Source: JBBRTJ01 sp038244535
Lineage (GTDB): Bacteria > Actinomycetota > Acidimicrobiia > Acidimicrobiales > Ilumatobacteraceae
NCBI GenBank assembly: GCA_038244535.1
Contig: JBBRTJ010000031.1
Location: 1-32,886, forward strand
Direction of reading: 5' to 3'
Length of the DNA: 32,886 nt
The notes under the pieces: model-generated
Database searches by the model: none
Told to the model about the DNA's origin: nothing
Seen by the model: the letters and a program-made list of their open reading frames with translations, nothing else
Translations under genes and position numbers: made by a program
Shown: piece by piece, positions 15,089 through 22,682 of the stretch
How the letters are laid out: each line of letters starts with the position of its first letter
Position numbering within the stretch: position 1 is the first letter of the stretch

Positions 15089-16972
15089 CTACGACGCTGT
15101 CACCGGCGTGGGGCGGGCCGAGGTAGAGCCCCCGCCGACACCAGAGCCCGCCGCGTCGACCCCATCGACGGCGGTGGCATCGAGCCAGCTTGCGTGAAGG
15201 CCGGCATACACCCCGCCCCGGGCGATGAGGTCGGCGTGGGCCCCCTGCTCGACCAGTCGACCGCGGTCGAACACGAGGATCTGGTCGGCCCGCGCCGCGG
15301 TCGACAACCGGTGCGCGATCGTGACCGACGTGCGACCGCGGGCCAGGCTCTCGAGGGCGCGGGCGAGCCGGGCCTCGGTACCGGGGTCGACCGAGGACGT
15401 GGCCTCATCGAGCACGAGGCAACTCGGGTTGGCGACGTAGGCGCGCGCCAGCGCGACGAGTTGGCGCTCGCCGGCCGAGAGGTGCTCGCCCCGCTCGCCC
15501 ACCGCCGTGTTGATCCCGTCAGCCAGGGCATCGAGCCAGACCTCCAGTCCGAGCTCGACGAAGGCCAGGCGCACCTCGTCGTCAGTGGCCCGGGGCCGGC
15601 CGAAGCGCACGTTGTCAAGGACCGTGGTGTTGAACAGGAACGCCTCCTGCGGAACCATCACGAGCCGCGAGCGCAACGAGGCGAACGACACCTCACGCAG
15701 GTCGATGCCGCCCACCCGCACCACACCTGAGGTCGGATCGCTCAGCCGGGTCAGGAGCTTGGCCAGCGTGGTCTTCCCGCTCCCCGTGGCCCCCACCACC
15801 GCCACCGAGGTCGCCGGTTCGATGCGGAACGTGACATCGATCAGGGCCGACGCCACCTCGGCAGCGCCTTGGCCGGCCCGAGGCCGGTACGCGAACGACA
15901 CGTGCTCGACCTCGATCGAGGGCGGCCCAGGCGCCAGGTCCTGGCCCTCGACCGGGTCGTCGATCTCGATGGGCGTGTCCAGCACGGCCAGCACCCGTCG
16001 CCAGCCGGCCACAGCGGTCTGGGTCTGGTCGAGGATCTCGGTGAACTCGGCGATCGGCTCGAGGAAGCGGTACACGAGGAACACGAAGCCGATCAGGGCG
16101 CCCGCAGTCAGCCCTGAGGCTGGTCCCTGCCACACACCCAGCGTGATGACGATGCTCACCGTGAGGACCGAGAAGACCTCACCGGACGGGAACAGGAGCG
16201 CGGCCAGCCGGCTGGCCCGCTGCTGCGCCTCTGACTGGCGCTCGATGGCCTCCTCGACCCTCGAGGTGGCCCGCTCTTCGACGCCGTAGGCCCGGATGGC
16301 AGCCGCCCCCATCACGACCTCGGAGGTGCCGACGAGCATCTCGGCGACTCGCTCGCGCACGGTGGTGTATGCCACTACGAGCCTGCGCTGCAGCAGCTTG
16401 AGCACGATCACCAGTGGCGAGGTCGTGAGCAGCACCACGATGGTGAGCCGCCAGTCGTAGACCGCCATGGTCACGATCACCGCAACCATGAGCGAGCCGT
16501 TGATCAGCCACGAGATGCCGCCCCAGCTGAAGAACTGGCTGAGCGTCTCGATGTCGGAGGTGACCCGGGCCACGAGGCGGCCCCGCCGCTCCTCGGCGTG
16601 ATGGGCCAGGCTCAACCGGTGGATGTGGCCGAAGGCCCGGGTCCGCAGGCCGAACAGCGCGTGCTCGCTGCGCGTCGAAAGCCGGACGATGGCGGCCCGG
16701 CTGCACGCGGCCGACACGACGATCACTACCGCGGCGATCGCCGCGAATCGAGCGATCAAGCCCACATCGGCGGTCCCGGTGGCGGTGTCGAGGCCGTGGT
16801 CGATCGAGACCTGCAGCAGGATCGGGACCACGATCCGGCCCACAGCACCCGCCATGCCGAGCAGCACCGTGCCGAGTGCGCCCTCACGCAGCTCAGGGCT
16901 GGCGGCCCAGCCTCGCCGGAGCACCTCCATCGCGCCCCACGTCGGCTCGTCCCCGCCCTCGCGCCCGCTCAT
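15089..16972 (-). CDS. ABC exporter half-transporter with intact ATPase motifs but altered signature
   Basis: 627 residues: an N-terminal six-helix membrane domain (about 30-340) fused to a nucleotide-binding domain. Walker A is GATGSGKTT (near 395), the Q-loop VPQEAF, Walker B CLVLDEATSS with the catalytic Glu, and the switch His is in 'IAHRLST'. The signature is LSAGE rather than LSGGQ. The ATG overlaps the stop of the upstream half-transporter by 4 bp. In heterodimeric exporters such as TmrAB and TM287/288, one site is made of the good Walker B of one chain and the good signature of the other. Here this chain supplies the good Walker B and switch, and its partner the LSGGQ. It would export a hydrophobic compound, lipid or peptide across the membrane, with the substrate unknown. 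The Ser/Thr-rich tail is not conserved. Confidence 0.9.
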   Translation of the reverse strand: MSGREGGDEPTWGAMEVLRRGWAASPELREGALGTVLLGMAGAVGRIVVPILLQVSIDHGLDTATGTADVGLIARFAAIAAVVIVVSAACSRAAIVRLSTRSEHALFGLRTRAFGHIHRLSLAHHAEERRGRLVARVTSDIETLSQFFSWGGISWLINGSLMVAVIVTMAVYDWRLTIVVLLTTSPLVIVLKLLQRRLVVAYTTVRERVAEMLVGTSEVVMGAAAIRAYGVEERATSRVEEAIERQSEAQQRASRLAALLFPSGEVFSVLTVSIVITLGVWQGPASGLTAGALIGFVFLVYRFLEPIAEFTEILDQTQTAVAGWRRVLAVLDTPIEIDDPVEGQDLAPGPPSIEVEHVSFAYRPRAGQGAAEVASALIDVTFRIEPATSVAVVGATGSGKTTLAKLLTRLSDPTSGVVRVGGIDLREVSFASLRSRLVMVPQEAFLFNTTVLDNVRFGRPRATDDEVRLAFVELGLEVWLDALADGINTAVGERGEHLSAGERQLVALARAYVANPSCLVLDEATSSVDPGTEARLARALESLARGRTSVTIAHRLSTAARADQILVFDRGRLVEQGAHADLIARGGVYAGLHASWLDATAVDGVDAAGSGVGGGSTSARPTPVTAS

Positions 16973-18720
16973 CGGTCGGCCCGATCGCGCGCGTAGGCAT
17001 CGACCAGTCGCCCGTACGCCGGGAAGCGCCCCTGCAGTTCGGCGTGACTGCCCTGCCCCACGATGCGGCCTCGATCGAGGAAAACGACCTCATCGGCGAG
17101 CGCGATCGTCGAGGGCCGGGTGGCCACCACGAGCGTGGTGACGCCCATGAGGTAGCCGCCGAGCCCGTTGAGGATGCGGGCCTCGGTGGTGGGGTCGAGG
17201 CTCGACGTAGCATCGTCGAGCAACAGCAGCGCCGGTCGGCGCACGAGAGCGCGGGCCAGGGCGATGCGCTGACGTTGACCACCCGACAAGGTGACGCCGC
17301 GCTCGCCCACTTCGGTGTCGAGCCCGCCGGGGAGCTCGCGCACGAAGTCATCCGCCTGGGCGATGGCGAGGGCGTCCCACACCTCGTCGTCGCTCACCGC
17401 CAACCCGAGGGCCACGTTGTCGCGGATGGGCTCGGCGAACAGGAACGGCTCTTGGAACACGAGGGCAGTCGTGCCCGGGCCGACGGCGATCTCGCCACTG
17501 GCCGGCTGCATGAGGCCGGCGGCCAGGAGGAACAACGACGTCTTGCCCCCTCCGGTGGCGCCGACGACCGCCATCGTGGCGCCGCTCGGAACGTTGAAGG
17601 TGACGTCGTGCAAGACCTCGCGGCCAGGCTCGTAGGAGAAGTCGACGTGCGACAGCGACAACCCGAGCCCCGTGGGAGCGACCCGCACCGACGCGGACGG
17701 TCGGGGCGGCACCGGGTCGGCGAGCACGGCCTGCAGTCGGCCATCACCGGCAACGGCACGCGGCGCATCGCCCAAGAGGTAGCCGATCATGCGCAACGGC
17801 CAGATGAGGAGCGTGAACAGGTACACGACGCTGGTCAGTCCGCCGATCGTCAGGTCCCCGGAGCTGACCCGCCAGGATCCGAGCACGACGAGCAGCACGT
17901 TGGCCAGTGCCGGCACGGCATCGAGCGCGGTCTCGAACGTGGCCCGCAGCACCGCCACGCGGATCTTGGTGTCGCGCAGGGTCGCCGCTCGCACGGCCAA
18001 CCGATCACGCTCGTGGTCCTCGGCCCCCAGCGCCTTCACGACGCCAACGCCGTCGAAGCTCTCGTGCACCAGTGCCGACACCGCACCGAGGTGCACCTGG
18101 GTGAGCTCGGCCGGCGCGTTCACCCGGCGCTGGTACACGACGTTGAGCAGGCTCAGCAACGGGAAGAGCAGCACGGCGATGCCACCCAGCACCCAGTCGG
18201 TGGCGAGGAGCCACAGTGTCGACACGACGAGCAGGATCACGACCCCCACCGAGTAGGGAGTTGGTCCGAGGATGTCGGTGCTCGCGTTCACGTCGGCGTC
18301 GGCGTGGGCGAGGAGCTCGCCGGTGGGGTGCTCGGCGTGCCACGACAGCGGCTGGGCCTGGTATTGGTCGATGACGCGGCTGCGCCAGGTGGCCCCGGTG
18401 CGGAACTGGAGCGCCCCGGCCCCGGTGCGACGCACGACGACACCGATGGACCGCACGAGGCCCACGGCGACGATCGCCGCCGCCCCCGCCACGACCATGC
18501 CGGCAGTGACATGACCATCGTTGAAGCGGGGCAGGATCACGTTGTCGGTCACCCACTTGAGCACCCACGACGAGGCCACGGTGGCAAGGGCGAACACGGC
18601 CGCGCCTGACACCGCGATCCAGAAGATGGCGGGGTGGAGGCGGACGTGGACGACGATGACGCGCCCAGCCCGTGACAGCGTGCCGAGGCGCGCGGGAGGA
18701 GGCGCTTCCTCGGCTGACAT
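16969..18720 (-). CDS. ABC exporter half-transporter with degenerate ATPase site
   Basis: 583 residues: a membrane domain of about six helices in the first 310 residues, then a nucleotide-binding domain. Walker A is GATGGGKTS (near 386), and the signature is canonical LSGGQ (near 478). Walker B reads LLLLDDATSS, so the catalytic Glu is Asp, and the switch motif is 'VVATRPSTIA', where Thr replaces the His. This chain therefore contributes the dead Walker site and the live signature. It is the first gene of the pair and overlaps the second by 4 bp. The defects complement those of the partner exactly, which strongly suggests an obligate heterodimer. Start: ATG at 18720, with CAAGGT six bases before it. 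Confidence 0.9.
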   Translation of the reverse strand: MSAEEAPPPARLGTLSRAGRVIVVHVRLHPAIFWIAVSGAAVFALATVASSWVLKWVTDNVILPRFNDGHVTAGMVVAGAAAIVAVGLVRSIGVVVRRTGAGALQFRTGATWRSRVIDQYQAQPLSWHAEHPTGELLAHADADVNASTDILGPTPYSVGVVILLVVSTLWLLATDWVLGGIAVLLFPLLSLLNVVYQRRVNAPAELTQVHLGAVSALVHESFDGVGVVKALGAEDHERDRLAVRAATLRDTKIRVAVLRATFETALDAVPALANVLLVVLGSWRVSSGDLTIGGLTSVVYLFTLLIWPLRMIGYLLGDAPRAVAGDGRLQAVLADPVPPRPSASVRVAPTGLGLSLSHVDFSYEPGREVLHDVTFNVPSGATMAVVGATGGGKTSLFLLAAGLMQPASGEIAVGPGTTALVFQEPFLFAEPIRDNVALGLAVSDDEVWDALAIAQADDFVRELPGGLDTEVGERGVTLSGGQRQRIALARALVRRPALLLLDDATSSLDPTTEARILNGLGGYLMGVTTLVVATRPSTIALADEVVFLDRGRIVGQGSHAELQGRFPAYGRLVDAYARDRADR

Positions 18721-18726
18721 GGCGCA

Positions 18727-18732
18727 ACCTTG
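18727..18732 (-). promoter_or_regulatory. Possible leaderless -10 (CAAGGT) for the ABC exporter operon
   Basis: Minus-strand CAAGGT lies exactly 6 bases before the ATG at 18720. The first base is C rather than T, so it is weaker than the others in this window. Confidence 0.3.
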
Positions 18733-18799
18733 CCACTACAGCGTCAGCACAGCACATCGATTCCGCCGTCCCGGCCCGAAGCGAGGGCCTTCCATCTGG

Positions 18800-18805
18800 C
18801 AGGGT
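18800..18805 (+). promoter_or_regulatory. Possible -10 (CAGGGT) for the DoxX gene
   Basis: CAGGGT lies 8 bases before the ATG at 18814. The intervening GGGAGGTG is also a good ribosome-binding sequence, so either a leaderless message or an upstream promoter is possible. Confidence 0.3.
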
Positions 18806-18813
18806 GGGAGGTG

Positions 18814-19329
18814 ATGGATCCGAACGACCTCGCCCTGTTGCTCCTGCGCGCCGGACTTGGCATCACGATCTTCCTTCACGGCTACAACAAGGTCTTCCGC
18901 GGCGGCAAGCTGACCGGCACCGCAGGCTGGTTCGAGTCGATTGGCGTGTGCCCCGGGTGGCTCCACGCCCGTCTCGCCGCCGCCACCGAGATCGGGTGCG
19001 GCGTGCTGCTCACCATCGGCTTCCTCATGCCGTTCGCTGGTGCTGGGCTCCTGGCCACGATGATCGTCGCCGGTGTCACCGCCCACCGCGCCAACGGCTT
19101 CTTCATCTTCAGACCCAATGGGGGCGGCTGGGAGTACGTGTTCATCCTGGGGCTGGCCGGCGCCGCGGTCGGCACCATCGGGGCCGGATCGATCTCGATC
19201 GACAACGCCCTCGGCTGGTGTGGCAACCAGTGGTGGATGTTCGCCGTCTCGTTCGGTCTTGGCATCGTCGGGGCGGTGGCCCTGCTCGCGATCTTCTGGC
19301 GACCCGGTTCAGTGCGGAGGCCCTCATGA
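18814..19329 (+). CDS. DoxX family membrane protein
   Basis: 171 residues. Four membrane helices are visible: about 5-22, a second near 56-72, a third near 76-92 and a last near 140-163, with one more weak segment around 108-126. The 'FLHGYNKVFRGG' turn after the first helix and 'GWFESIG' are typical of the DoxX/SURF4-like family. Family members in actinobacteria are linked to redox and thiol stress at the membrane, but the biochemistry is poorly known. The ATG at 18814 follows GGGAGGTG, and an in-frame GTG one codon earlier is possible. Its stop overlaps the next ATG by 4 bp. Confidence 0.82.
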   Translation: MDPNDLALLLLRAGLGITIFLHGYNKVFRGGKLTGTAGWFESIGVCPGWLHARLAAATEIGCGVLLTIGFLMPFAGAGLLATMIVAGVTAHRANGFFIFRPNGGGWEYVFILGLAGAAVGTIGAGSISIDNALGWCGNQWWMFAVSFGLGIVGAVALLAIFWRPGSVRRPS

Positions 19330-19883
19330 CCGACACGACGACGACACCGAGCCCGCCGGGGCCTGACAGCGTCTCCACCGGTCGGAGCGGCTGGCGCACC
19401 GTGGTCACGCTGCTGCTCATCGTGGTGGTGGCGGCGATCGTGGCCATGTGGGTGTACGCCTTCTTCTTCGCCAGCGGTCGTTCAGCAGACCTCCTGCGCG
19501 ACACCACCTTCGCCCCGCGGTCGCAGGCGATCTGCGCCGCCTACAAGGTCAAGATCGACGCCTTGCCCCCGGCCCGGAGCGCCAAGACGCCCCAGGACCG
19601 AGCCGTGGTGCTCGACCAGGCCAACGAGCTGGTGGCCGCCCAGGTAGCCGAGCTTGGCGCGGTGCGCCCGTCCGACCCGGACGACCTCAGGCTGGTGAAC
19701 CACTGGCTGAGCGACTGGGAGTCGTACGTTCGCAACCGCGGGGCGTATGCCGATCAGCTCCGCTCAGGCAAGGACGGCCCGTTTGCCGTCGACGACGTCG
19801 GTGGGCAGCCGATCACGTTGCGGATGGACGCCTTCGCCAACACCAACTCGATGTCGACCTGCCAGGTGCCGCTCGACGTCTGA
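19326..19883 (+). CDS. Single-pass membrane protein of unknown function
   Basis: 185 residues, no family recognised. A cytosolic Thr/Pro-rich start (1-23) is followed by one membrane helix (about 24-49) and an outward-facing helical domain. That domain holds 'QAICAAYKVKIDALPPA' and a late 'SMSTCQVPLDV', so two cysteines could be joined by a disulfide. The Ala-Leu-Val rich helix in the middle ('LDQANELVAAQVAEL') and a Trp-rich 'NHWLSDWESYVRNRGAYADQL' look like a four-helix bundle. The pattern of tether, helical bundle and conserved Cys resembles the lipoprotein at 14089-14622, but I cannot show homology. It overlaps the DoxX gene by 4 bp, so it is probably a partner of that protein. Confidence 0.72.
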   Translation: MTDTTTTPSPPGPDSVSTGRSGWRTVVTLLLIVVVAAIVAMWVYAFFFASGRSADLLRDTTFAPRSQAICAAYKVKIDALPPARSAKTPQDRAVVLDQANELVAAQVAELGAVRPSDPDDLRLVNHWLSDWESYVRNRGAYADQLRSGKDGPFAVDDVGGQPITLRMDAFANTNSMSTCQVPLDV

Positions 19884-19896
19884 GCGGGTGGCTCAG
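19880..19896. terminator. Hairpin over a stop codon between convergent genes
   Basis: CTGAGC (19880-19885), loop GGGTG, GCTCAG (19891-19896). The TGA of the membrane protein is in the left arm. The arms are the same six bases as in the hairpin at 9340-9357. No T run. Confidence 0.4.
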
Positions 19897-19909
19897 GGAC
19901 GATGGAGGT

Positions 19910-20434
19910 TCAGGCGGCGACGAAGTCGGGGGTGGGCACCACGGTGGTGTCCATGTCGGTGGGCTCGAGGCCGAGGCTGATCAGCACCTTCGCGAAGCCC
20001 ATGAACAACGAAACGCCCAGCGTGAGCTCGGCCAGCTCGGCCGGCGTGAACTCAGTGGTTGCAGCTGCAACCAGTTCGGGTGACACCGAGCCCGGCCCAT
20101 CGAGGAAGGCGTCGGTCCAGTGCAGCACGATCTTCTGCCGCTCGGTGAGGGGCGCCTCGTCGTAGCCGTCCTGGATGAGCGAGACGACCTCCTCATCGAG
20201 GCCCTCGGCGCGGGCGACCGAGAAGCGAACCATCTTGCAGTACCCGCAATCGGTCTTGCGGGCGTTGCGCATCCGGGCGGTCTCCTTGGTGGCGTGGTCG
20301 ACCACGCCATGGCTCCAGAACGTGCCGTACAGCTTCCAGAACGCCTCGAACACTTCTGGTTGGTGAGCCAGCACCGTGCGGAACACCGCCGGCTCACCGG
20401 GCACACCGGATTGGACGCGGGGAGTGGTGGACAT
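19910..20434 (-). CDS. AhpD/carboxymuconolactone decarboxylase-fold protein with CxxC
   Basis: 174 residues. 'KETARMRNARKTDCGYCKMVRFSVA' in outline gives the AhpD-type site, with E51, C63 and C66 in the order E...C-x-x-C. The His normally 4 residues after the second Cys is R70. The other helices ('LTERQKIVLHWTDAFL', 'FTPAELAELTLGVSLFMGFAKVLISLG') fit the all-alpha AhpD-like fold. Such proteins act as thiol peroxidases, alkylhydroperoxidase partners or decarboxylases. The CxxC suggests redox work and the missing His suggests altered reactivity. The ATG at 20434 shares one base with the stop of the upstream gene (TGATG), so the two are coupled. An open frame of 124 codons upstream has no homology and is left out. 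Confidence 0.8.
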   Translation of the reverse strand: MSTTPRVQSGVPGEPAVFRTVLAHQPEVFEAFWKLYGTFWSHGVVDHATKETARMRNARKTDCGYCKMVRFSVARAEGLDEEVVSLIQDGYDEAPLTERQKIVLHWTDAFLDGPGSVSPELVAAATTEFTPAELAELTLGVSLFMGFAKVLISLGLEPTDMDTTVVPTPDFVAA

Positions 20435-20895
20435 CAGGCCTCCATGGTGGGAGCAGCGGCGGCGAGGAGGAGCTGGAGCCTGGTGGCCCCGTCGAAGACG
20501 CCGAGGGCGAGCACGAAGCCGACCATGCCGGCATCGCCGAGGACAGCGGTCACGGCCGCGGCATCGGCTTCGGTGATCGAGTGAACGTCCATCACGAACA
20601 GCTCGGCGAACCCGAGCGCGGCGCGAGCCGCCGGATCGAACGCCGGGTCCGTCGGCCAGTCCTTGAGATGGGCGACCACGCCTTCGTCGAGGCCGGCGGC
20701 CACCGCGGCCGGGGTCCGCTCGGCGAGGGCGGCGGCGTTGCCGTGGAGCTGGGCGATGCGCAGGCGGCAGAGCTCGAGCACGACGGGATCGACGCCGGTC
20801 TGCCATGCCCGCTGCGTCATCTCGGCGTAGAGGTGCTGCAGCTCTGGGCGGCTGCCCAGCAGCTCACCTACCCCCGGAAGCATCGACGACGACAT
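20434..20895 (-). CDS. AhpD/CMD-fold paralogue that has lost its CxxC
   Basis: 153 residues. It keeps the fold of the carboxymuconolactone decarboxylase family: 'LYAEMTQRAWQTGVDPVVLELCRLRIAQLHGN' in outline, then 'AALGFAELFVMDVHSITEADAAAVTAVLGDAGMVGFVLALGVFDGATRL'. In redox-active relatives the segment after R-L-R reads NGCxYC. Here it is H51-G-N53-A-A-A56, so both cysteines are gone. E41 is kept. The protein is probably not a thiol enzyme and may pair structurally with the CxxC paralogue encoded immediately after it. The start ATG is supported by TACGCT 8 bases upstream. Confidence 0.78.
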   Translation of the reverse strand: MSSSMLPGVGELLGSRPELQHLYAEMTQRAWQTGVDPVVLELCRLRIAQLHGNAAALAERTPAAVAAGLDEGVVAHLKDWPTDPAFDPAARAALGFAELFVMDVHSITEADAAAVTAVLGDAGMVGFVLALGVFDGATRLQLLLAAAAPTMEA

Positions 20896-20903
20896 TGCCG
20901 GCG

Positions 20904-20909
20904 AGCGTA
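20904..20909 (-). promoter_or_regulatory. -10 element TACGCT, leaderless-type, for the AhpD-like pair
   Basis: Minus-strand TACGCT is followed by 8 bases and the ATG at 20895, with no Shine-Dalgarno sequence. Confidence 0.45.
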
Positions 20910-21005
20910 CCGATGCTGCGCCGCGACCTCCCAACTCCCCGCCAAGGCACCCGCCGCGTTCAACGCCGGCAGCCAGCCCGCCTGGGACCATCATCTGGCA
21001 ACGAA

Positions 21006-21030
21006 CGGGGCCGGGCGCGGCCCGGCCCCG
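21006..21030 (-). terminator. Strong GC hairpin after the acyltransferase gene
   Basis: CGGGGCCGGGC (21006-21016), loop GCG, GCCCGGCCCCG (21020-21030): an 11-bp perfect stem with a 3-base loop, 4 bases beyond the acyltransferase stop on the minus strand. A partly T-rich stretch (GTTCGTTG) follows on that strand. Confidence 0.7.
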
Positions 21031-21034
21031 AGCC

Positions 21035-21706
21035 TCAGACGCGAGTCCAGGTGCCGGTGACGTCGTCGTAGAGGCGCACCACCCGAGCCGGGGCGCCGAC
21101 GGCCACGCAGCGGTCGGGGAGCGTGCCCGTGACGACTGAACCGGCCGCCACGACGACGTGGTCACCGATCACGGCACCCGGGAGCACGATGGTGCCGTGA
21201 CCGAGCCACGAGCCATTGCCGATCGTGACGGGGCGCTCGGGCTGGGTCTGGCGTGAGATGGCCAGCGAGACGTCTTCGTAGCCATGGTTCTGATCGGTGA
21301 TGTACACGTGGTGGCCGGTCCAGACGTCGTCACCGATGTCGATGGCGAGGTGGCCGACGATCCCGCTGCCCTTGCCGATCAGGCACCGGTCGCCGATGCG
21401 GACCACGGGGTCGGTCACGCACTGCTGGCCCGGCACCATGCCGGCCGAGAGTGACACGTAGGGCCCGATCATGGTGCCCGAACCGATGTGGATGAAGTGC
21501 TCGTTGAAGATCGTCGTGGCCGGAAAGCAGATCACGCTGCCGTCGCCGAAGTGTCCGAACCGCCGACCACGCCTGCTGCGAGGCCCGATGGCACCGAGCT
21601 CGACCACCGCCTCCCACCCGCTTTGGACCGCCTCGGCCGCCGCCCGCTTCATCGCCCCCCGGGCTCGATCCCACGGTGAGGGCGGAGGGAACGAGCGGTC
21701 GAGCAC
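21035..21706 (-). CDS. Hexapeptide-repeat acyltransferase (LbetaH family)
   Basis: 223 residues. After an N-terminal helical segment (about 10-40) the chain is a left-handed beta-helix of imperfect hexapeptides: 'HIGSGTMIGPYVSLSAG', 'RIGDRCLIGKGSGIVGH', 'DIGDDVWTGHHVYITD', 'TIGNGSWLGHGTIVLPG', 'VIGDHVVVAAGSVVTG'. The 'TDQNHGYED' loop carries the family's catalytic-type His. The final 'VAVGAPARVVR' is the standard exit of the CatB/LacA-type acetyltransferases. It would transfer an acetyl or similar acyl group to a sugar or other hydroxyl. The start is a GTG with TACGGT 8 bases before it. The neighbours do not identify the acceptor. Confidence 0.88.
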   Translation of the reverse strand: MLDRSFPPPSPWDRARGAMKRAAAEAVQSGWEAVVELGAIGPRSRRGRRFGHFGDGSVICFPATTIFNEHFIHIGSGTMIGPYVSLSAGMVPGQQCVTDPVVRIGDRCLIGKGSGIVGHLAIDIGDDVWTGHHVYITDQNHGYEDVSLAISRQTQPERPVTIGNGSWLGHGTIVLPGAVIGDHVVVAAGSVVTGTLPDRCVAVGAPARVVRLYDDVTGTWTRV

Positions 21707-21714
21707 GGGCCAGG

Positions 21715-21720
21715 ACCGTA
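21715..21720 (-). promoter_or_regulatory. -10 element TACGGT, leaderless-type, for the acyltransferase
   Basis: Minus-strand TACGGT lies 8 bases before the GTG at 21706. No Shine-Dalgarno sequence. Divergent from the promoter at 21884. Confidence 0.5.
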
Positions 21721-21754
21721 GCGGCCGGTCGCCGAGCCTCCCGAGCCCCAGTGC

Positions 21755-21792
21755 CGGCCGCAGCCACCAGCGGCGGCCGCAGCCACCAGCGG
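21755..21792. repeat. 19-bp tandem duplication in a divergent promoter region
   Basis: CGGCCGCAGCCACCAGCGG occurs twice in a row (21755-21773 and 21774-21792). GCGGCCGGTCG flanks it at 21721-21731 and 21789-21799. It lies upstream of both divergent -10 elements. Confidence 0.75.
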
Positions 21793-21883
21793 CCGGTCGT
21801 CACCGGAAGCATCACCCAGGCCTCGTGGCGGAGCTGACCGTCCGCCGTTTTAGCCGAACCGGTCCCGACTGCGCTCGGGCCAC

Positions 21884-21889
21884 TACCTT
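21884..21889 (+). promoter_or_regulatory. -10 element TACCTT, leaderless-type, for the crotonase operon
   Basis: TACCTT is followed by 8 bases and the ATG at 21898. GCTCCTC in between is not a Shine-Dalgarno sequence. Confidence 0.5.
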
Positions 21890-21897
21890 CGCTCCTC

Positions 21898-22680
21898 ATG
21901 GGGGACTTCATCCACTACGACGTCGAGGGCGGCATCGGCACCATCACGATCGACCGTCCGGCCAAGCGCAACGCCATGACCTACGCCATGCTCGGCGACT
22001 TCATCGACACCGTTCGAGTCGCCGGCCGTGACGACGCCTGCCGGGTGGTGATCCTCACGGGCGTGCCCGGAGCGTTCTGTGCCGGCACCGACCTGGCCGA
22101 CCTCGCCACCATCCCCGGCGAGTCGCGGGGGCTGCGGGGCCAGGCCCATGAGGACGACAAGTGGTGGCCGCTCGTGTCGTGCCCGAAGCCGGTCATCGCC
22201 GCCATCGACGGCCCAGCGGTGGGCATGGGAGCCGAGCTCACCTCGCAGTGCGACTTGCGCCTGTGCACTCCCAACGCCCGCTTCGCCTGGAACTTCAGCC
22301 ATCGCGGCTTGGTCGCCGACACCGGCGCCGGCACCTGGCTGCTGCCCCGCCTGATCGGCCCGCAGCACGCGCTGCGACTTCTGTACACGGGCGAGTTCCT
22401 GGCTCCCGACGAGGCCAAGGCCCTGGGCTACGTCCTCGACGTGGTGCCGGCCGACGACCTCCGGGCCAGGGCGACGGCACTGGCCCAGGCCGTCCTGGCC
22501 GGCTCGCCGCTCAGCCAGCAGCTGATGAAGGGCCTCGTGTACGGCGGACTCGGCCGCGACGTGAGCGACCACATGGTCGAGCACACCGCCGCGCTGGCCC
22601 AGTGCTTCCGAAGCGACGATCACCGCGAGGGGGTGGCCTCGTTCCTCGAACGCCGCCCCGCCACGTTCACCGGGAGGTAG
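21898..22680 (+). CDS. Enoyl-CoA hydratase/isomerase (crotonase) family protein
   Basis: 260 residues, normal length. The crotonase motifs are in order: 'ITIDRPAKRNAM' (17-28), the first oxyanion-hole strand 'GAFCAGTDLADL' (59-70), the second 'GPAVGMGAEL' (105-114), and 'GLVADTGAGTWLLPRLIG'. The general acid/base Glu of the second oxyanion loop is kept (E113). The other catalytic Glu of rat hydratase (E164) falls on a Phe in 'FAWNF', and the Glu of the common 'GLVPEAG' variant is Asp here ('GLVADTG'). It may therefore be an isomerase, a hydrolase-type crotonase or a hydratase with altered substrate rather than a standard beta-oxidation enzyme. It heads an operon with a carboxylesterase (2 bases later) and a ThuA-like protein. 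Confidence 0.87.
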   Translation: MGDFIHYDVEGGIGTITIDRPAKRNAMTYAMLGDFIDTVRVAGRDDACRVVILTGVPGAFCAGTDLADLATIPGESRGLRGQAHEDDKWWPLVSCPKPVIAAIDGPAVGMGAELTSQCDLRLCTPNARFAWNFSHRGLVADTGAGTWLLPRLIGPQHALRLLYTGEFLAPDEAKALGYVLDVVPADDLRARATALAQAVLAGSPLSQQLMKGLVYGGLGRDVSDHMVEHTAALAQCFRSDDHREGVASFLERRPATFTGR

Positions 22681-22682
22681 CC

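Noticed and set aside
16876..18609. 577-codon open frame antisense to the first ABC half-transporter
   Set aside because: His/Gly/Arg-rich with no domain; the opposite strand encodes a complete ABC protein.
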